64,000 bases of DNA from CBFDBF01 sp050304615 (GTDB lineage Bacteria; Pseudomonadota; Gammaproteobacteria; Chromatiales; Chromatiaceae), in contig JBNLDW010000008.1 of NCBI GenBank assembly GCA_050304615.1, positions 28,826 through 92,825 of the forward strand. The letters are read 5' to 3'. The notes below the pieces were generated by a model. That model saw only the letters and a program-made list of their open reading frames with translations. It was not told the origin of the DNA and searched no databases. Numbering within the stretch: position 1 is the first letter of the stretch; every line of letters begins with the position of its first letter. A program made the translations under genes and the position numbers. Below, one piece after another: positions 1 through 8,242 of this stretch.

Positions 1-254
1 CAAACCCATCTATTGAAGAGTACGAGCGCTTTATCGTCAAAGAACTTCGCGACCAGGCTCGCGAGGAGAGTGGCTTTGAGGGGGAGGCGCTGGCCGCTTT
101 GCTCGGTAGTCTGGCCAGCAGTTTTCTGGTCACACAGACGAGGCATCACGACTATCTTCTCTTCAGTACCTACGAGACACCAATAGGCGATGAAACTATG
201 GAGGTGGTCGGCGCGCTACGCCAGTTTTACGTTCTTGAGTCGCCAACCAGATAA
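1..254 (+). CDS. DUF4359-like protein, 3' end only
   Basis: The window opens inside this gene; the reading frame runs from base 3 to a TAA at 252-254 and gives 83 residues. The visible part begins NPSIEEYERFIVKEL, contains HHDYLLFSTYET and ends in a LRQFYVLES segment. The pattern NP..YE....L, then a Y..FS.Y.T motif, then FY near the C terminus resembles DUF4359 proteins, which are small exported proteins of unknown function with one N-terminal membrane anchor. The anchor would lie just before the window, so it cannot be seen. A 257-bp gap with no obvious gene separates it from the response regulator downstream. The family call is from memory of its motif pattern and is moderate; no function can be given. 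Confidence 0.5.
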   Translation, partial: NPSIEEYERFIVKELRDQAREESGFEGEALAALLGSLASSFLVTQTRHHDYLLFSTYETPIGDETMEVVGALRQFYVLESPTR

Positions 255-511
255 TCGTAATCAGCAGCTAACTTAGCGTTCATAATCCATCTCACCGGGA
301 GATTTTTTCCGAAGCCAGCATTAGTCAGGCATTCGCTATTTTTCTGATAGTGAAATCTATCGGTTTGTCCTCCTGTATTCGCTCGCTGTTGGTGTCACAA
401 GTACTTGGGCTAATCTAACCTTCAATCTGGCATCTGGTTATGCGACGTTGTCTTTATCCTCAGTGGGCGACATAATGTAGGGAACCAGATCGTTAGGAAT
501 GACAAACAGCT

Positions 512-1222
512 GTGGCAGAAACCCTGATTTTTATCGTAGAGGATGAGCCTTCGATTGCGCAAACTGTTCAGTTTGCGCTGGAGTCGGAGGGATTCTCTAC
601 TCAGCATTTTACTACAGGTGGATCTTGCCTAAACTCATTTGATGCCCACACTCCATCGCTGATCCTGCTTGACGTTGGTCTTGCTGATGGTAGCGGCTTC
701 GATTTTTTTCGCCTGTTTCGTCAACGCTGTTCGGCACCGGTTATTTTTCTGACTGCGCGTGGTGAAGAGATTGATCGGGTCGTGGGTCTGGAAATGGGGG
801 CCGATGACTACATAGTTAAGCCTTTCAGCCTGCGGGAACTGGTCGCTCGCGTGCGGGTCGTATTGCGTCGCCTGGATGATGTGCAGCTGGTTATAGATGA
901 GGATGCGGACAACAGCATCACATCCACATCGGATCTCTTTGTTATAGACGAACTACGGCGGCAAATTCTCTATTGTTCGACTGCTCTCGACCTGACTCTT
1001 CATGAATACCGCTTGCTGGAGACCCTGATCAGTCAACCAGGCCGTGTGTTTAGCCGTGGCCAACTGCTGGAACGTGCCTGGGAAAACCCGGACCATCGGC
1101 TGGAACGTACGATCGACAGTCATATCAAGAGCCTGCGCAACAAACTGCGGGCAGTGGATTCCGAGAGCAATCCAATTCGCACCCACCGCGGTCTCGGTTA
1201 CTCGTTAGACCCTGATTTATGA
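512..1222 (+). CDS. creB: CreB-like response regulator (OmpR/PhoB family)
   Basis: A 236-residue response regulator. The receiver domain (about residues 5-120) has the acidic pocket VEDEP, phospho-acceptor Asp54 in LILLDVGLADG and the conserved Lys103 in IVKPF. The C-terminal part (about 140-233) is a winged-helix DNA-binding domain with LTLHEYRLLETL and THRGLGYSL. It starts at GTG and its stop overlaps the start of the kinase gene by 4 bp (ATGA), so the two are co-translated. The companion kinase has CreC character. Direct repeats spaced 11 bp upstream of the next gene look like CreB targets (known consensus TTCAC-N6-TTCAC). It likely controls the VIT/vWA-exosortase genes that follow rather than the E. 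coli cre regulon; that role is inferred. Confidence 0.8.
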   Translation: MAETLIFIVEDEPSIAQTVQFALESEGFSTQHFTTGGSCLNSFDAHTPSLILLDVGLADGSGFDFFRLFRQRCSAPVIFLTARGEEIDRVVGLEMGADDYIVKPFSLRELVARVRVVLRRLDDVQLVIDEDADNSITSTSDLFVIDELRRQILYCSTALDLTLHEYRLLETLISQPGRVFSRGQLLERAWENPDHRLERTIDSHIKSLRNKLRAVDSESNPIRTHRGLGYSLDPDL

Positions 1223-2664
1223 GTATTCGGAGACGAATTTTCTTCGTGTTTGTCGCCACGATGATCGCCGGTTTCGCCCTGCTCGCTAACTGGATCCGTA
1301 ATGATGTCTCTGACCGTTACAGTGAATCCTTTGAAGAGGTCATGGTCGATATGGCCAATCTTTTGGCTGAGATTATCACCACCGACATCGCCCTTGGAGA
1401 TCAGAAATTCCAACGGCTTGATGATGCCTTCGACCGTGTCAAACAGCGCCAGTTTTCTGCCCAAATTTATGATTTCGAAAAAACCTCGGTCGATATTCAG
1501 GTTTACGTGACCGATGATAAAGGCATTGTGATCTATGATTCAGATGATGGAAAGGCAGTAGGTAAGGATTACTCCAACTGGCTCGATGTTCACCGGACAC
1601 TATTGGGTGAATACGGTGCCCGAGCCACCCGTTTCCCTGAGGTGCAGTCACCCCATGATCCTGCTCGGGTATTAACAGTGGCTTACGTGGCTGCCCCAAT
1701 TTATATGGAAAACAAAATTGCGGGCGTCGTTACGGTAGCGAAACCAAAATACAATATCGACCGCTTTGTTGCGTCGGCTAAGAAGAAACTTATCTGGGCA
1801 GTTTTGCTGGCGGTTGCATTAGTGGCTGCGGTTGCTTTTATGCTGTACGGCTGGGTAAGCAGGCCGCTGCAGGAGTTGGTTGATTATGCCCACCGCATAA
1901 GCCGCAATGAGCGTGTCGATCTGCCGCTACTTGGAGATAACGAAATAGGTCGTGTTGGCCAAGCTATGGATGAAATGCGCCAGGCCCTGGAAGACAAACA
2001 ATATGTGGAACGCTATGTACAAACCCTGACCCATGAACTGAAAAGCCCGCTGACCGGAATACAGACCGCAGCTGAGCTGCTCAAACGCGACCTGCCTGTG
2101 GAAAAGCGCGAACAGTTTGCGAACACCATTATGCGTGAGAGTGAGCGCCTTAGTCTGTTTTCTAGCCAGTTATTGCAACTTACCGCCCTGGAAAAACGTC
2201 AAAATGTGGATGAGCCAAAAGATTTTTCCATCAATCAAACCATTGAGGACGTGATCGATACGCATCAGCTTGACTGTGAACAGCGCAACCAGTCAGTCAA
2301 CTTCGAAGCGGAGTCTGTATATACCGTAAACGGAGACCCTTTTCTGATTCGCCAGGCGATCGATAACCTGCTGCGCAATGCAATTGAGTTTTCACCCTCT
2401 GAGAGCAGCATAACCATACGGGTAGAGCAGCATCAGAACAACCTTGTGATTGATATTATTGATCAAGGCCCGGGCATACCAGATTTTGTCGGTGAGCGAA
2501 TATACGAACGTTTCTACTCCCTGCCACGCCCCGGTACAGGACGCAAGAGTACCGGCATCGGCCTCACTTTTGCCCGTGAGGTTGCTCAGCTGCATGGCGG
2601 AGGAGTAATCCTGGAAAACCGGGCTGTCGGAACCCTCGCACGTCTGACACTGCCGCTTAAGTAA
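1219..2664 (+). CDS. creC: CreC-like sensor histidine kinase
   Basis: A 481-residue inner-membrane kinase that would phosphorylate the adjacent CreB-like regulator. Two membrane helices (about residues 8-25 and 190-210) flank a periplasmic sensor of about 160 residues with a Cache-like stretch (VYVTDDKGIVIYDS) as in CreC. Then come a HAMP domain (about 211-262), the dimerisation/phosphotransfer helix with His272 in TLTHELKSPLTG, and an ATPase domain with N box NLLRNAIEF, DQGPGI and a GTGRKSTGIGL lid. All catalytic motifs are intact. The gene overlaps creB by 4 bp and is followed by a 104-bp leader with an operator-like repeat array before the VIT gene. The ligand is unknown. The call as CreC rather than a generic kinase rests on the sensor layout and on the neighbouring operator. 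Confidence 0.8.
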   Translation: MSIRRRIFFVFVATMIAGFALLANWIRNDVSDRYSESFEEVMVDMANLLAEIITTDIALGDQKFQRLDDAFDRVKQRQFSAQIYDFEKTSVDIQVYVTDDKGIVIYDSDDGKAVGKDYSNWLDVHRTLLGEYGARATRFPEVQSPHDPARVLTVAYVAAPIYMENKIAGVVTVAKPKYNIDRFVASAKKKLIWAVLLAVALVAAVAFMLYGWVSRPLQELVDYAHRISRNERVDLPLLGDNEIGRVGQAMDEMRQALEDKQYVERYVQTLTHELKSPLTGIQTAAELLKRDLPVEKREQFANTIMRESERLSLFSSQLLQLTALEKRQNVDEPKDFSINQTIEDVIDTHQLDCEQRNQSVNFEAESVYTVNGDPFLIRQAIDNLLRNAIEFSPSESSITIRVEQHQNNLVIDIIDQGPGIPDFVGERIYERFYSLPRPGTGRKSTGIGLTFAREVAQLHGGGVILENRAVGTLARLTLPLK

Positions 2665-2669
2665 TCTCT

Positions 2670-2707
2670 TTCACATAATCTCCATACCTTTTCCACCCAT
2701 TCTCCAC
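2670..2707 (+). promoter_or_regulatory. CreB-like operator: four pentamers at 11-bp period
   Basis: The leader between creC and the VIT gene contains TTCAC (2670), TCCAT (2681), TCCAC (2692) and TCCAC (2703), each starting exactly 11 bp after the last. E. coli CreB binds direct repeats TTCAC-N6-TTCAC, which have the same 11-bp period, and OmpR-family regulators generally bind such tandem sites. A GCTGCTGCACAC block follows at 2722, and the same block follows the second array at an identical distance. The spacing is read directly; binding by the local CreB homologue is inferred. Confidence 0.65.
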
Positions 2708-2768
2708 ATAAAAACCAGGTAGCTGCTGCACACTTATCAGCACCTGGATAACTTATGGAGAAAAAAGA

Positions 2769-4763
2769 ATGAACCTACTACCTGCTAAATCTACTTCGCG
2801 GCTGGCCATGTTACTGGTTCTGCTGCTGACCCTGGACTTTGCCGCAGCCGCAACTGGCGAGGCCAATACATCACCACTGTCTCCCTATTTTTTTATTGAG
2901 GGTGACGATTCTGGTGTCGAACGCCTGCCCCTAAAAAAGACCCACACCGATGTCAAGCTAAACGGTTACATGGCTCATGTGGTGGTAACCCAGATCTATC
3001 GCAACCAGGGTACTGCGCCGATCAACGCCACCTATATTTTCCCCGGATCGACTCGGGCTGCGGTCAACGGTATGACCATGACCATAGGTGAGCGCCGGAT
3101 TGTCGCAAAGATCAAAGAAAAACAGGAGGCCAAGAAGACATTCGAAAAGGCAAAAAAGGCAGGTAAATCAGCCTCTCTGTTGTCCCAAAAAAGACCGAAC
3201 GTGTTTTCCATGCAGGTTGCCAACATTATGCCTGGTGACGAGATTAAGGTTGAACTGACCTACAACGAAATCCTTAGTGCTGAGGATGGTGTCTATGAAT
3301 TCGTCTATCCCGCAGTCGTTGGGCCACGCTACAGTGGTGATGCTTCCTCCAGCTCTGAAGAGACCAAGTGGATCCAAAATCCATACTTTTCTGAAGGGGC
3401 CAGTGACCCGACAGGTTTCGAACTTGAAATCAGTATGCACTCTCCACTACCGATAAATTCAATGACCTCTCCATCGCATAAAATCGATGCTCGATGGGAC
3501 GGCAAAAAGTCGGTTGCGATTTCACTGCCGGACGCCGGCAATGCTGGTAATCGCGATTTCATCCTGCGCTATCGCCTGCAGGATGAGAAGATCCTAACTG
3601 GTCTGACTCGTTTTGAAAGTAATGGTGAGAATTACTTTCTGCTGGTCTCAGAGCCCCCCAGCCGGGTATTGCCGGAACAGATTCCAGGCCGTGACTATTT
3701 TTTTGTTATCGATATCTCCGGCTCAATGCATGGATTTCCGCTGGATACAGCGAAACAGTTGATGGAAAACCTGCTTAAAAATCTGAAACCCAGCGATCAC
3801 TTTAACATCCTGTTTTTCGCCGGAGGTTCAGCGATGCTGTCACATCAGCCACTACCAGCCACATCGGAAAATATCTCACGCGCCAAGGCCATGCTGATGA
3901 AGCAGAGGGGTGGGGGTGGAACTGAACTTTATCCAGCCTTGCAGAAGGTGTTAAGTATGCGTAGCGAGGATGATGTCTCTCGCAACATCGTGCTGATTAC
4001 CGACGGCTATATCAGTGCTGAGGATCGCGTATTTAAATTGATCGACCGAAATCTACATCGTAATAATCTATTCGCTTTTGGTATCGGCTCATCAGTTAAT
4101 CGTTATTTGATAGAGGGTATAGCCAAGGTCGGTCACGCTGAACCATTTGTGGTGACCGATCAGAATGAGGCCGCTCAGCAGGCGCGACGTTTCAATGACT
4201 ATATCTCTGCTCCTGCACTGACCAATATTCGACTCGAGGCAGACGGCGTTGAGCTGTATGACATGGAGCCAGCGAGAATTCCAGATATGCTTGCGCAGCG
4301 CCCAATCATGGTGCTGGGGAAGTATCGCAATGCCAGTGAATCTTCAAGCCTGACCATTAAGGGTGTTGGAGGGAAGGGAGAACGGCAGTGGAAATTCGAT
4401 CTCCATGAAGCGACCACTGGAGACACAAATCTCCCGCAACTATGGGCCAGAAAACGGCTGGAGAGAATATACGTACTTCCAGACGAAGATAAGGATGTTC
4501 AGCGGGAAAAGATCATCAATCTAGGGCTCCAGTATTCGCTGCTGACCAAACACACTTCGTTTGTTGCCGTTGATGAAACGGTAAGGAACCAGTCGAAACA
4601 GGCCAAAAATGTGAAACAGCCGTTACCGCTACCAGAGGGCGTCAGCAATCTGGCTGTGGGCCGCCCCATGCCGGAGCCGGAACTGGTATGGATGCTGATC
4701 ATGACCTTGATCGCCGGCGCAATCGGCACTTTATGGAAACGTCGCGATGCAACTGCTGTTTAA
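2769..4763 (+). CDS. VIT and vWA domain protein with PEP-CTERM-like tail (exosortase target)
   Basis: A 664-residue exported protein. The N terminus is a signal peptide (RLAMLLVLLLTLDFAAAA). A vault/inter-alpha-trypsin (VIT) domain covers about residues 40-170, and a von Willebrand A domain about 308-480 carries the metal-binding motif DISGS at 315-319. The last 31 residues follow the sorting-signal plan: a PEP motif in MPEPELVW (634-641), one hydrophobic helix, then basic residues WKRR. Such tails are recognised and cut by exosortases. The exosortase gene overlaps its 3' end by 17 bp, so the two are almost certainly a dedicated enzyme-target pair. It resembles in plan the sortase-linked VIT/vWA proteins of marine proteobacteria. 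Expression is probably governed by the repeat array just upstream. Biological role unknown. Confidence 0.85.
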   Translation: MNLLPAKSTSRLAMLLVLLLTLDFAAAATGEANTSPLSPYFFIEGDDSGVERLPLKKTHTDVKLNGYMAHVVVTQIYRNQGTAPINATYIFPGSTRAAVNGMTMTIGERRIVAKIKEKQEAKKTFEKAKKAGKSASLLSQKRPNVFSMQVANIMPGDEIKVELTYNEILSAEDGVYEFVYPAVVGPRYSGDASSSSEETKWIQNPYFSEGASDPTGFELEISMHSPLPINSMTSPSHKIDARWDGKKSVAISLPDAGNAGNRDFILRYRLQDEKILTGLTRFESNGENYFLLVSEPPSRVLPEQIPGRDYFFVIDISGSMHGFPLDTAKQLMENLLKNLKPSDHFNILFFAGGSAMLSHQPLPATSENISRAKAMLMKQRGGGGTELYPALQKVLSMRSEDDVSRNIVLITDGYISAEDRVFKLIDRNLHRNNLFAFGIGSSVNRYLIEGIAKVGHAEPFVVTDQNEAAQQARRFNDYISAPALTNIRLEADGVELYDMEPARIPDMLAQRPIMVLGKYRNASESSSLTIKGVGGKGERQWKFDLHEATTGDTNLPQLWARKRLERIYVLPDEDKDVQREKIINLGLQYSLLTKHTSFVAVDETVRNQSKQAKNVKQPLPLPEGVSNLAVGRPMPEPELVWMLIMTLIAGAIGTLWKRRDATAV

Positions 4764-5475
4764 CCAGGGTCGCTGGCAGTCACTGTTATGGTGGCTGCCA
4801 GTTATCACTCTAACGCTGTTATTGAAACAGCACTACAGCATTGCGAGTGCCGCAGAGCTGGAGTGGATGCTGCAGCCGCTAGCGGATGTGCTCAGCCTCG
4901 TTACCAGCAACGAATTCCACCGGGATACAAATGGCGAGTGGGTTAGCATTGCCGCCGATGTACGTCTGGTCAAATCCTGTGCTGGGGTCAATTTCATGCT
5001 GATGTCGCTATTTGCCTTTGCCTGGAGCTTTCGGCCTGACCCAAAGGAAAAGCCACAACTTCTTTCATTGATTAGTAGTTATCCGGTGTTGTTGGCGGCA
5101 GTCTGTGTAGCCGCCTGGAGTATGGCCCTGCTTGCCAACACCTTGCGTATACTGTTGGCGATGTATCTGCAATCGGATGACTCGATAATCCATGGCATAG
5201 GCATTGATGAAGGTACGGTTCACCGCTTTATAGGGTTGGCTGTTTACCTCCCTCTGCTTACGCTACAGATGATGCCAGGCAATCGTGTCAGCAAGCGGCA
5301 GATGGTGTTAGTTCCTGTCCTATTGTATGCGGTACTGATGATTTTGATTCCACTATTGACAGGAAACGCATTGCGTAATCCGGCACTGTTTCTTGAGCAT
5401 GCTATTCAGTTGAGCGTTGGTATCGCCATCACTCAAGTAGGATTATATCTGCTCTTAAATCGACAACATATTTAG
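4747..5475 (+). CDS. xrtK: Exosortase, XrtK type
   Basis: A 242-residue multi-pass membrane protein. It has the exosortase catalytic residues: Cys78 in VKSCAGVNF, Arg134 in LANTLRI and His159 in TVHRFIG, each at the edge of a membrane helix as in this cysteine-peptidase-like family. The small size, the LVT-F stretch before the active site and the SC.GVNF motif match exosortase K as I recall it, rather than the larger XrtA of exopolysaccharide loci. It starts inside the 3' end of the VIT/vWA gene (17-bp overlap), which makes that protein its probable only substrate. No polysaccharide genes or other PEP-CTERM proteins are visible nearby. Family call is good; the K subtype is less certain. Confidence 0.75.
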   Translation: MQLLFNQGRWQSLLWWLPVITLTLLLKQHYSIASAAELEWMLQPLADVLSLVTSNEFHRDTNGEWVSIAADVRLVKSCAGVNFMLMSLFAFAWSFRPDPKEKPQLLSLISSYPVLLAAVCVAAWSMALLANTLRILLAMYLQSDDSIIHGIGIDEGTVHRFIGLAVYLPLLTLQMMPGNRVSKRQMVLVPVLLYAVLMILIPLLTGNALRNPALFLEHAIQLSVGIAITQVGLYLLLNRQHI

Positions 5476-5507
5476 AGCTGGCTCTAGGCTATTATCGCTT
5501 ACGCCTC

Positions 5508-5545
5508 TCTACATAAACTCCACAAGTTTTCCATCAAATCTACAC
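5508..5545 (+). promoter_or_regulatory. Second copy of the 11-bp-period operator
   Basis: TCTAC (5508), TCCAC (5519), TCCAT (5530) and TACAC (5541) again start exactly 11 bp apart. The GCTGCTGCACAC block follows 19 bp after the start of the last box, the same distance as in front of the intact VIT gene. The boxes have drifted in sequence but the period is kept. The array now lies in front of a decayed VIT copy and the uppS paralogue, so it may drive uppS. Binding is inferred. Confidence 0.55.
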
Positions 5546-5607
5546 CGAAACAGCAACTGGCTGCTGCACACTGGTTAACACATAAACAACCTATGTGGAG
5601 CATAACA

Positions 5608-5895
5608 ATGAACCTGCTATCTGGAAATTTATCTGTGCGGCTTGAGCTGTCGTTGACTTCGCTATTGTCACAGGCCGTTGTAGCGGTTGGGTCAGGCGAA
5701 AACCAGCGACCCCCACTGTCTGCCCACTTCTCTATTGAGAGTGACGAATCCGGGGTTGATGACCTGTCCCGTAAAAAGGACAGCGCCAAGGTCAAGCTGA
5801 ATTGCCATCTGATTCAGGTGGTGGAAACCAAGATCTGTTGCAATCGTAGCAACGCGCCTATCACTGCCGCTGTGTTTAAAATGGAGACCATATAA
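5608..5895 (+). pseudogene. Truncated, diverged copy of the VIT/vWA gene
   Basis: This 95-residue frame aligns with the first ~90 residues of the intact VIT/vWA protein: both start MNLL, then have a signal-like hydrophobic stretch, then PLS..F.IE.D.SGV, then a K-rich part with KLN...VV.T.I..N...API.A. It stops abruptly after that block, with no VIT core, vWA domain or sorting tail. The upstream leader is also duplicated, so a segment including operator and gene start was copied and the gene then lost. An in-frame ATG lies 15 bp upstream at 5593, but homology supports 5608. The frame is still open, so a short secreted peptide cannot be excluded. Confidence 0.7.
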
Positions 5896-6642
5896 ATGCA
5901 CACCTATCCGCTACAAAGAGTCAAAAAACCACTGCATGTCGGTATTATTATGGACGGCAACGGACGTTGGGCTACCAGTCGTAACATGCCGCGTTCCGCT
6001 GGTCACAGGGCTGGCCTGAAAGCACTGCGCCGGATTGTGGAAGCCGCTCCCGCTCTTGGCATCGGCACACTAACAGTCTATGCATTCTCATCCGATAATT
6101 GGCACCGACCGGTGCCGGAAGTCTCCGCCTTAATGATTCTGCTGGGCTACTATTTGCGGCAGGAAGCGTCAAATCTGGCCGCCAATAACATTCGCCTGAC
6201 GGCGATCGGCCGCCGCGACCGCTTTGGTAGTGATATTCAAGCTGCCCTCGAACAGGCGGAGCAGAAAACCGCTGCGGGTCAATCCATGCACCTGCGGCTG
6301 GCGCTCGACTATTCGTCCCGCGACGCCATAGTGACTGCCGCAAACCAGTTAGCCCCGGAAAACATCAGTCGCCAAAGTCTATCCCAGTACCTCGCAGGAG
6401 ACACCGATGTTCCTTCACTTGATCTGCTAATCCGTACCGGCGGAGAGCAGCGCTTGTCTGATTTCCTGTTGTGGGAAGCGGCCTATGCCGAACTCTATTT
6501 TACTAAATGTTTGTGGCCCGATTTTGATGCTGATGACCTGGCATTCGCGCTGACCGATTATTACAACCGCGAGCGCCGCTTCGGTGCTCTGCCCAGCATC
6601 GAACCAGCTCCCAAAACATCTGATCGCATAGCCATATTATAA
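5896..6642 (+). CDS. uppS: Undecaprenyl diphosphate synthase paralogue (cis-prenyltransferase)
   Basis: A 248-residue cis-prenyltransferase that extends farnesyl diphosphate with isopentenyl units to make the C55 lipid carrier for cell-wall and surface polymers. Motifs are intact: HVGIIMDGNGRWA with the catalytic Asp20, VYAFSSDNW, and RTGGEQRLSDFLLWEAAYAEL with the RxG substrate pocket. In most gammaproteobacteria the housekeeping uppS lies with cdsA, rseP and bamA, so this isolated copy is probably a second one. It starts directly after the stop of the decayed VIT copy and downstream of the duplicated operator. That suggests co-regulation with the exosortase system and a link to lipid-carrier supply at the envelope; this link is inference. 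Confidence 0.88.
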   Translation: MHTYPLQRVKKPLHVGIIMDGNGRWATSRNMPRSAGHRAGLKALRRIVEAAPALGIGTLTVYAFSSDNWHRPVPEVSALMILLGYYLRQEASNLAANNIRLTAIGRRDRFGSDIQAALEQAEQKTAAGQSMHLRLALDYSSRDAIVTAANQLAPENISRQSLSQYLAGDTDVPSLDLLIRTGGEQRLSDFLLWEAAYAELYFTKCLWPDFDADDLAFALTDYYNRERRFGALPSIEPAPKTSDRIAIL

Positions 6643-6653
6643 GGAGTATCTAA

Positions 6654-6771
6654 ATGCGCATTCTTTTGATCAATATTGCTCATCCGGCAATTGGCAGCCG
6701 CATCCCGGATGATCATCCAGCCTGACCGCGAGCTGTGCCACGCCATGCGTTGGTACCTGACAACAGCATAA
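6654..6771 (+). pseudogene. Remnant of a B12-binding radical SAM gene
   Basis: Behind a good ribosome site (AAGGAG, 6641-6646) an ATG opens MRILLINIAHPAIGSRIP and stops after 23 residues. This is the typical N terminus of cobalamin-binding radical SAM proteins (MR.LLIN..HPAIGSRIP...). Another frame just after it (6727-6771) gives RELCHAMRWYLTTA then a stop, which could be the matching C terminus. That would fit an internal deletion that removed nearly the whole gene. The rest of the gap, 6772-6991, shows no gene or clear signal. The N-terminal match is fairly clear; the C-terminal part is a guess. Confidence 0.45.
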
Positions 6772-6991
6772 ATAGGCCCAACTAGTCGTGTCTGATTGGG
6801 TCATTTCCCTCTTTACCGCGTCAATTCCCCCAGTGATGAACTAGGGGCCAATCTAACCACTGAAACCATTATCTGAAATGGGGGTCCATTGGTATACTGA
6901 CCTGTATCATGCCAATGGCTGTATCAAGCCATTCCGCATATACTAGGCTGGCGTTAAACCAAAATGTCCTGACGAAACAGAACAATTAAAT

Positions 6992-8242
6992 ATGAATATC
7001 CGAAAGCCCACTCCTCTATCCTTAGTGCTGTTTTTTGCGGGTGTCGCACTGCTTTTGTGGTTGTTCAAACCATCCGCAGATAAGAGCATGATGCCACCAA
7101 CCCCGATTCTCACCGTGGAAACAATAGCCGTTGAGCCAAAAGAGTATCAGGTAATGATTGGCTCTTTTGGGCGCATAGAGCCACGTGTCCAGGGAAATCT
7201 GGTGGCACAGGTATCCGGTCAGATCATTGAGGTAAGCCCCAACTTTCGAGATGGTGGTTTTTTTGGAAAGGGAGAGGTGCTGGTCAAGATAGACCCGCGC
7301 GACTATGAGATACAGGTAGATATTGCAGCCGCTGAGCTGGCAAATGCAGAGGTCAACTATGCTGAGCAGCAGGTGCTGGCTGATCAGGCAGTCAATGACA
7401 GAAAGACACTGCGCAAAAAGGGCACTGCTTCAGATTTTGCCCTAAATATACCGCAATTGGCAGCAGCTAAATCACAGGTTGGAGCAGCCCAGGCAAAGCT
7501 TAAGAAGGCCAAATTGGATGTGGAACGCACCATGATCCGGGCACCTTACTCTGGACGTATTCTGACCAAGAGTGTCGATATAGGAGAGGTGGTTTCCGCC
7601 AACACCAGCCTGGCCAGTTTGTACGCAACCGATCTGGTTGAGGTTCACCTGCCAGTCAAGAATAGTGAGTTGCCGTTTATTGACCTGCCGGAACCAACCG
7701 TGTCTGCTGGGCGAGAGAGAGAAGCCTTGGCAAAAGTGAAGATCATAAACAGGCTGGGAGATGATGAGCAGCCCTGGTCGGCGGTGCTGGTACGGGCGGC
7801 AGGCGCAATTGACGAACAGAGCCAACAACTTAATGTGACAGCGCAGATTGACCATCCCTATGCCAGTGATAAGGATGGCCGCCGCCCGCTGAAGATCGGG
7901 CAGTATGTTACGGCGGAGATAGAGGGCAAGACCATATCAGGTGCCATAGTCATCCCCAATGCGGCAATCTATCAAGGCAGCTATGTCTACATATATCAGG
8001 ACGGTCTGCTGCAACGCAGAGATATTGAAATTGCCTGGCAAAACAGCCAAGAGGCCTTGATAAAGCAGGGTATCAGCGCTGGTGAAGAGTTGGTTCTCAC
8101 ACCGCTTGGCAGGGTCAGTAGCGGTACTCCAGTCAAAAAGCTGGGGCCGGATCCGGATAATGAGTCGCCAGATCGCAGGCAAGGCCAGATGGAAGGTAAA
8201 ACGCCAGGATCCAAAGCTCGCAAACAGGAGCAGCAGAGATGA
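6992..8242 (+). CDS. RND efflux periplasmic adaptor (membrane fusion protein)
   Basis: A 416-residue HlyD/AcrA-type adaptor that links an inner-membrane RND pump to an outer-membrane channel. One N-terminal membrane anchor (about residues 9-25) is followed by a split lipoyl half-motif (VSGQIIEVSPNFRDGG), a coiled coil rich in A/E/Q (about 105-165), the second half-motif (IRAPYSGRILTKSVDIGEVV) and a beta-barrel. The tail is charged and probably disordered. It overlaps the pump gene by 4 bp (ATGA), so the pair is translationally coupled. No outer-membrane TolC-like gene is in the window. Substrate unknown. Confidence 0.88.
   Translation: MNIRKPTPLSLVLFFAGVALLLWLFKPSADKSMMPPTPILTVETIAVEPKEYQVMIGSFGRIEPRVQGNLVAQVSGQIIEVSPNFRDGGFFGKGEVLVKIDPRDYEIQVDIAAAELANAEVNYAEQQVLADQAVNDRKTLRKKGTASDFALNIPQLAAAKSQVGAAQAKLKKAKLDVERTMIRAPYSGRILTKSVDIGEVVSANTSLASLYATDLVEVHLPVKNSELPFIDLPEPTVSAGREREALAKVKIINRLGDDEQPWSAVLVRAAGAIDEQSQQLNVTAQIDHPYASDKDGRRPLKIGQYVTAEIEGKTISGAIVIPNAAIYQGSYVYIYQDGLLQRRDIEIAWQNSQEALIKQGISAGEELVLTPLGRVSSGTPVKKLGPDPDNESPDRRQGQMEGKTPGSKARKQEQQR

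Noticed and set aside
5972..6343. 123-residue minus-strand frame inside uppS
   Set aside because: Antisense of a clear enzyme gene with intact motifs on the plus strand.
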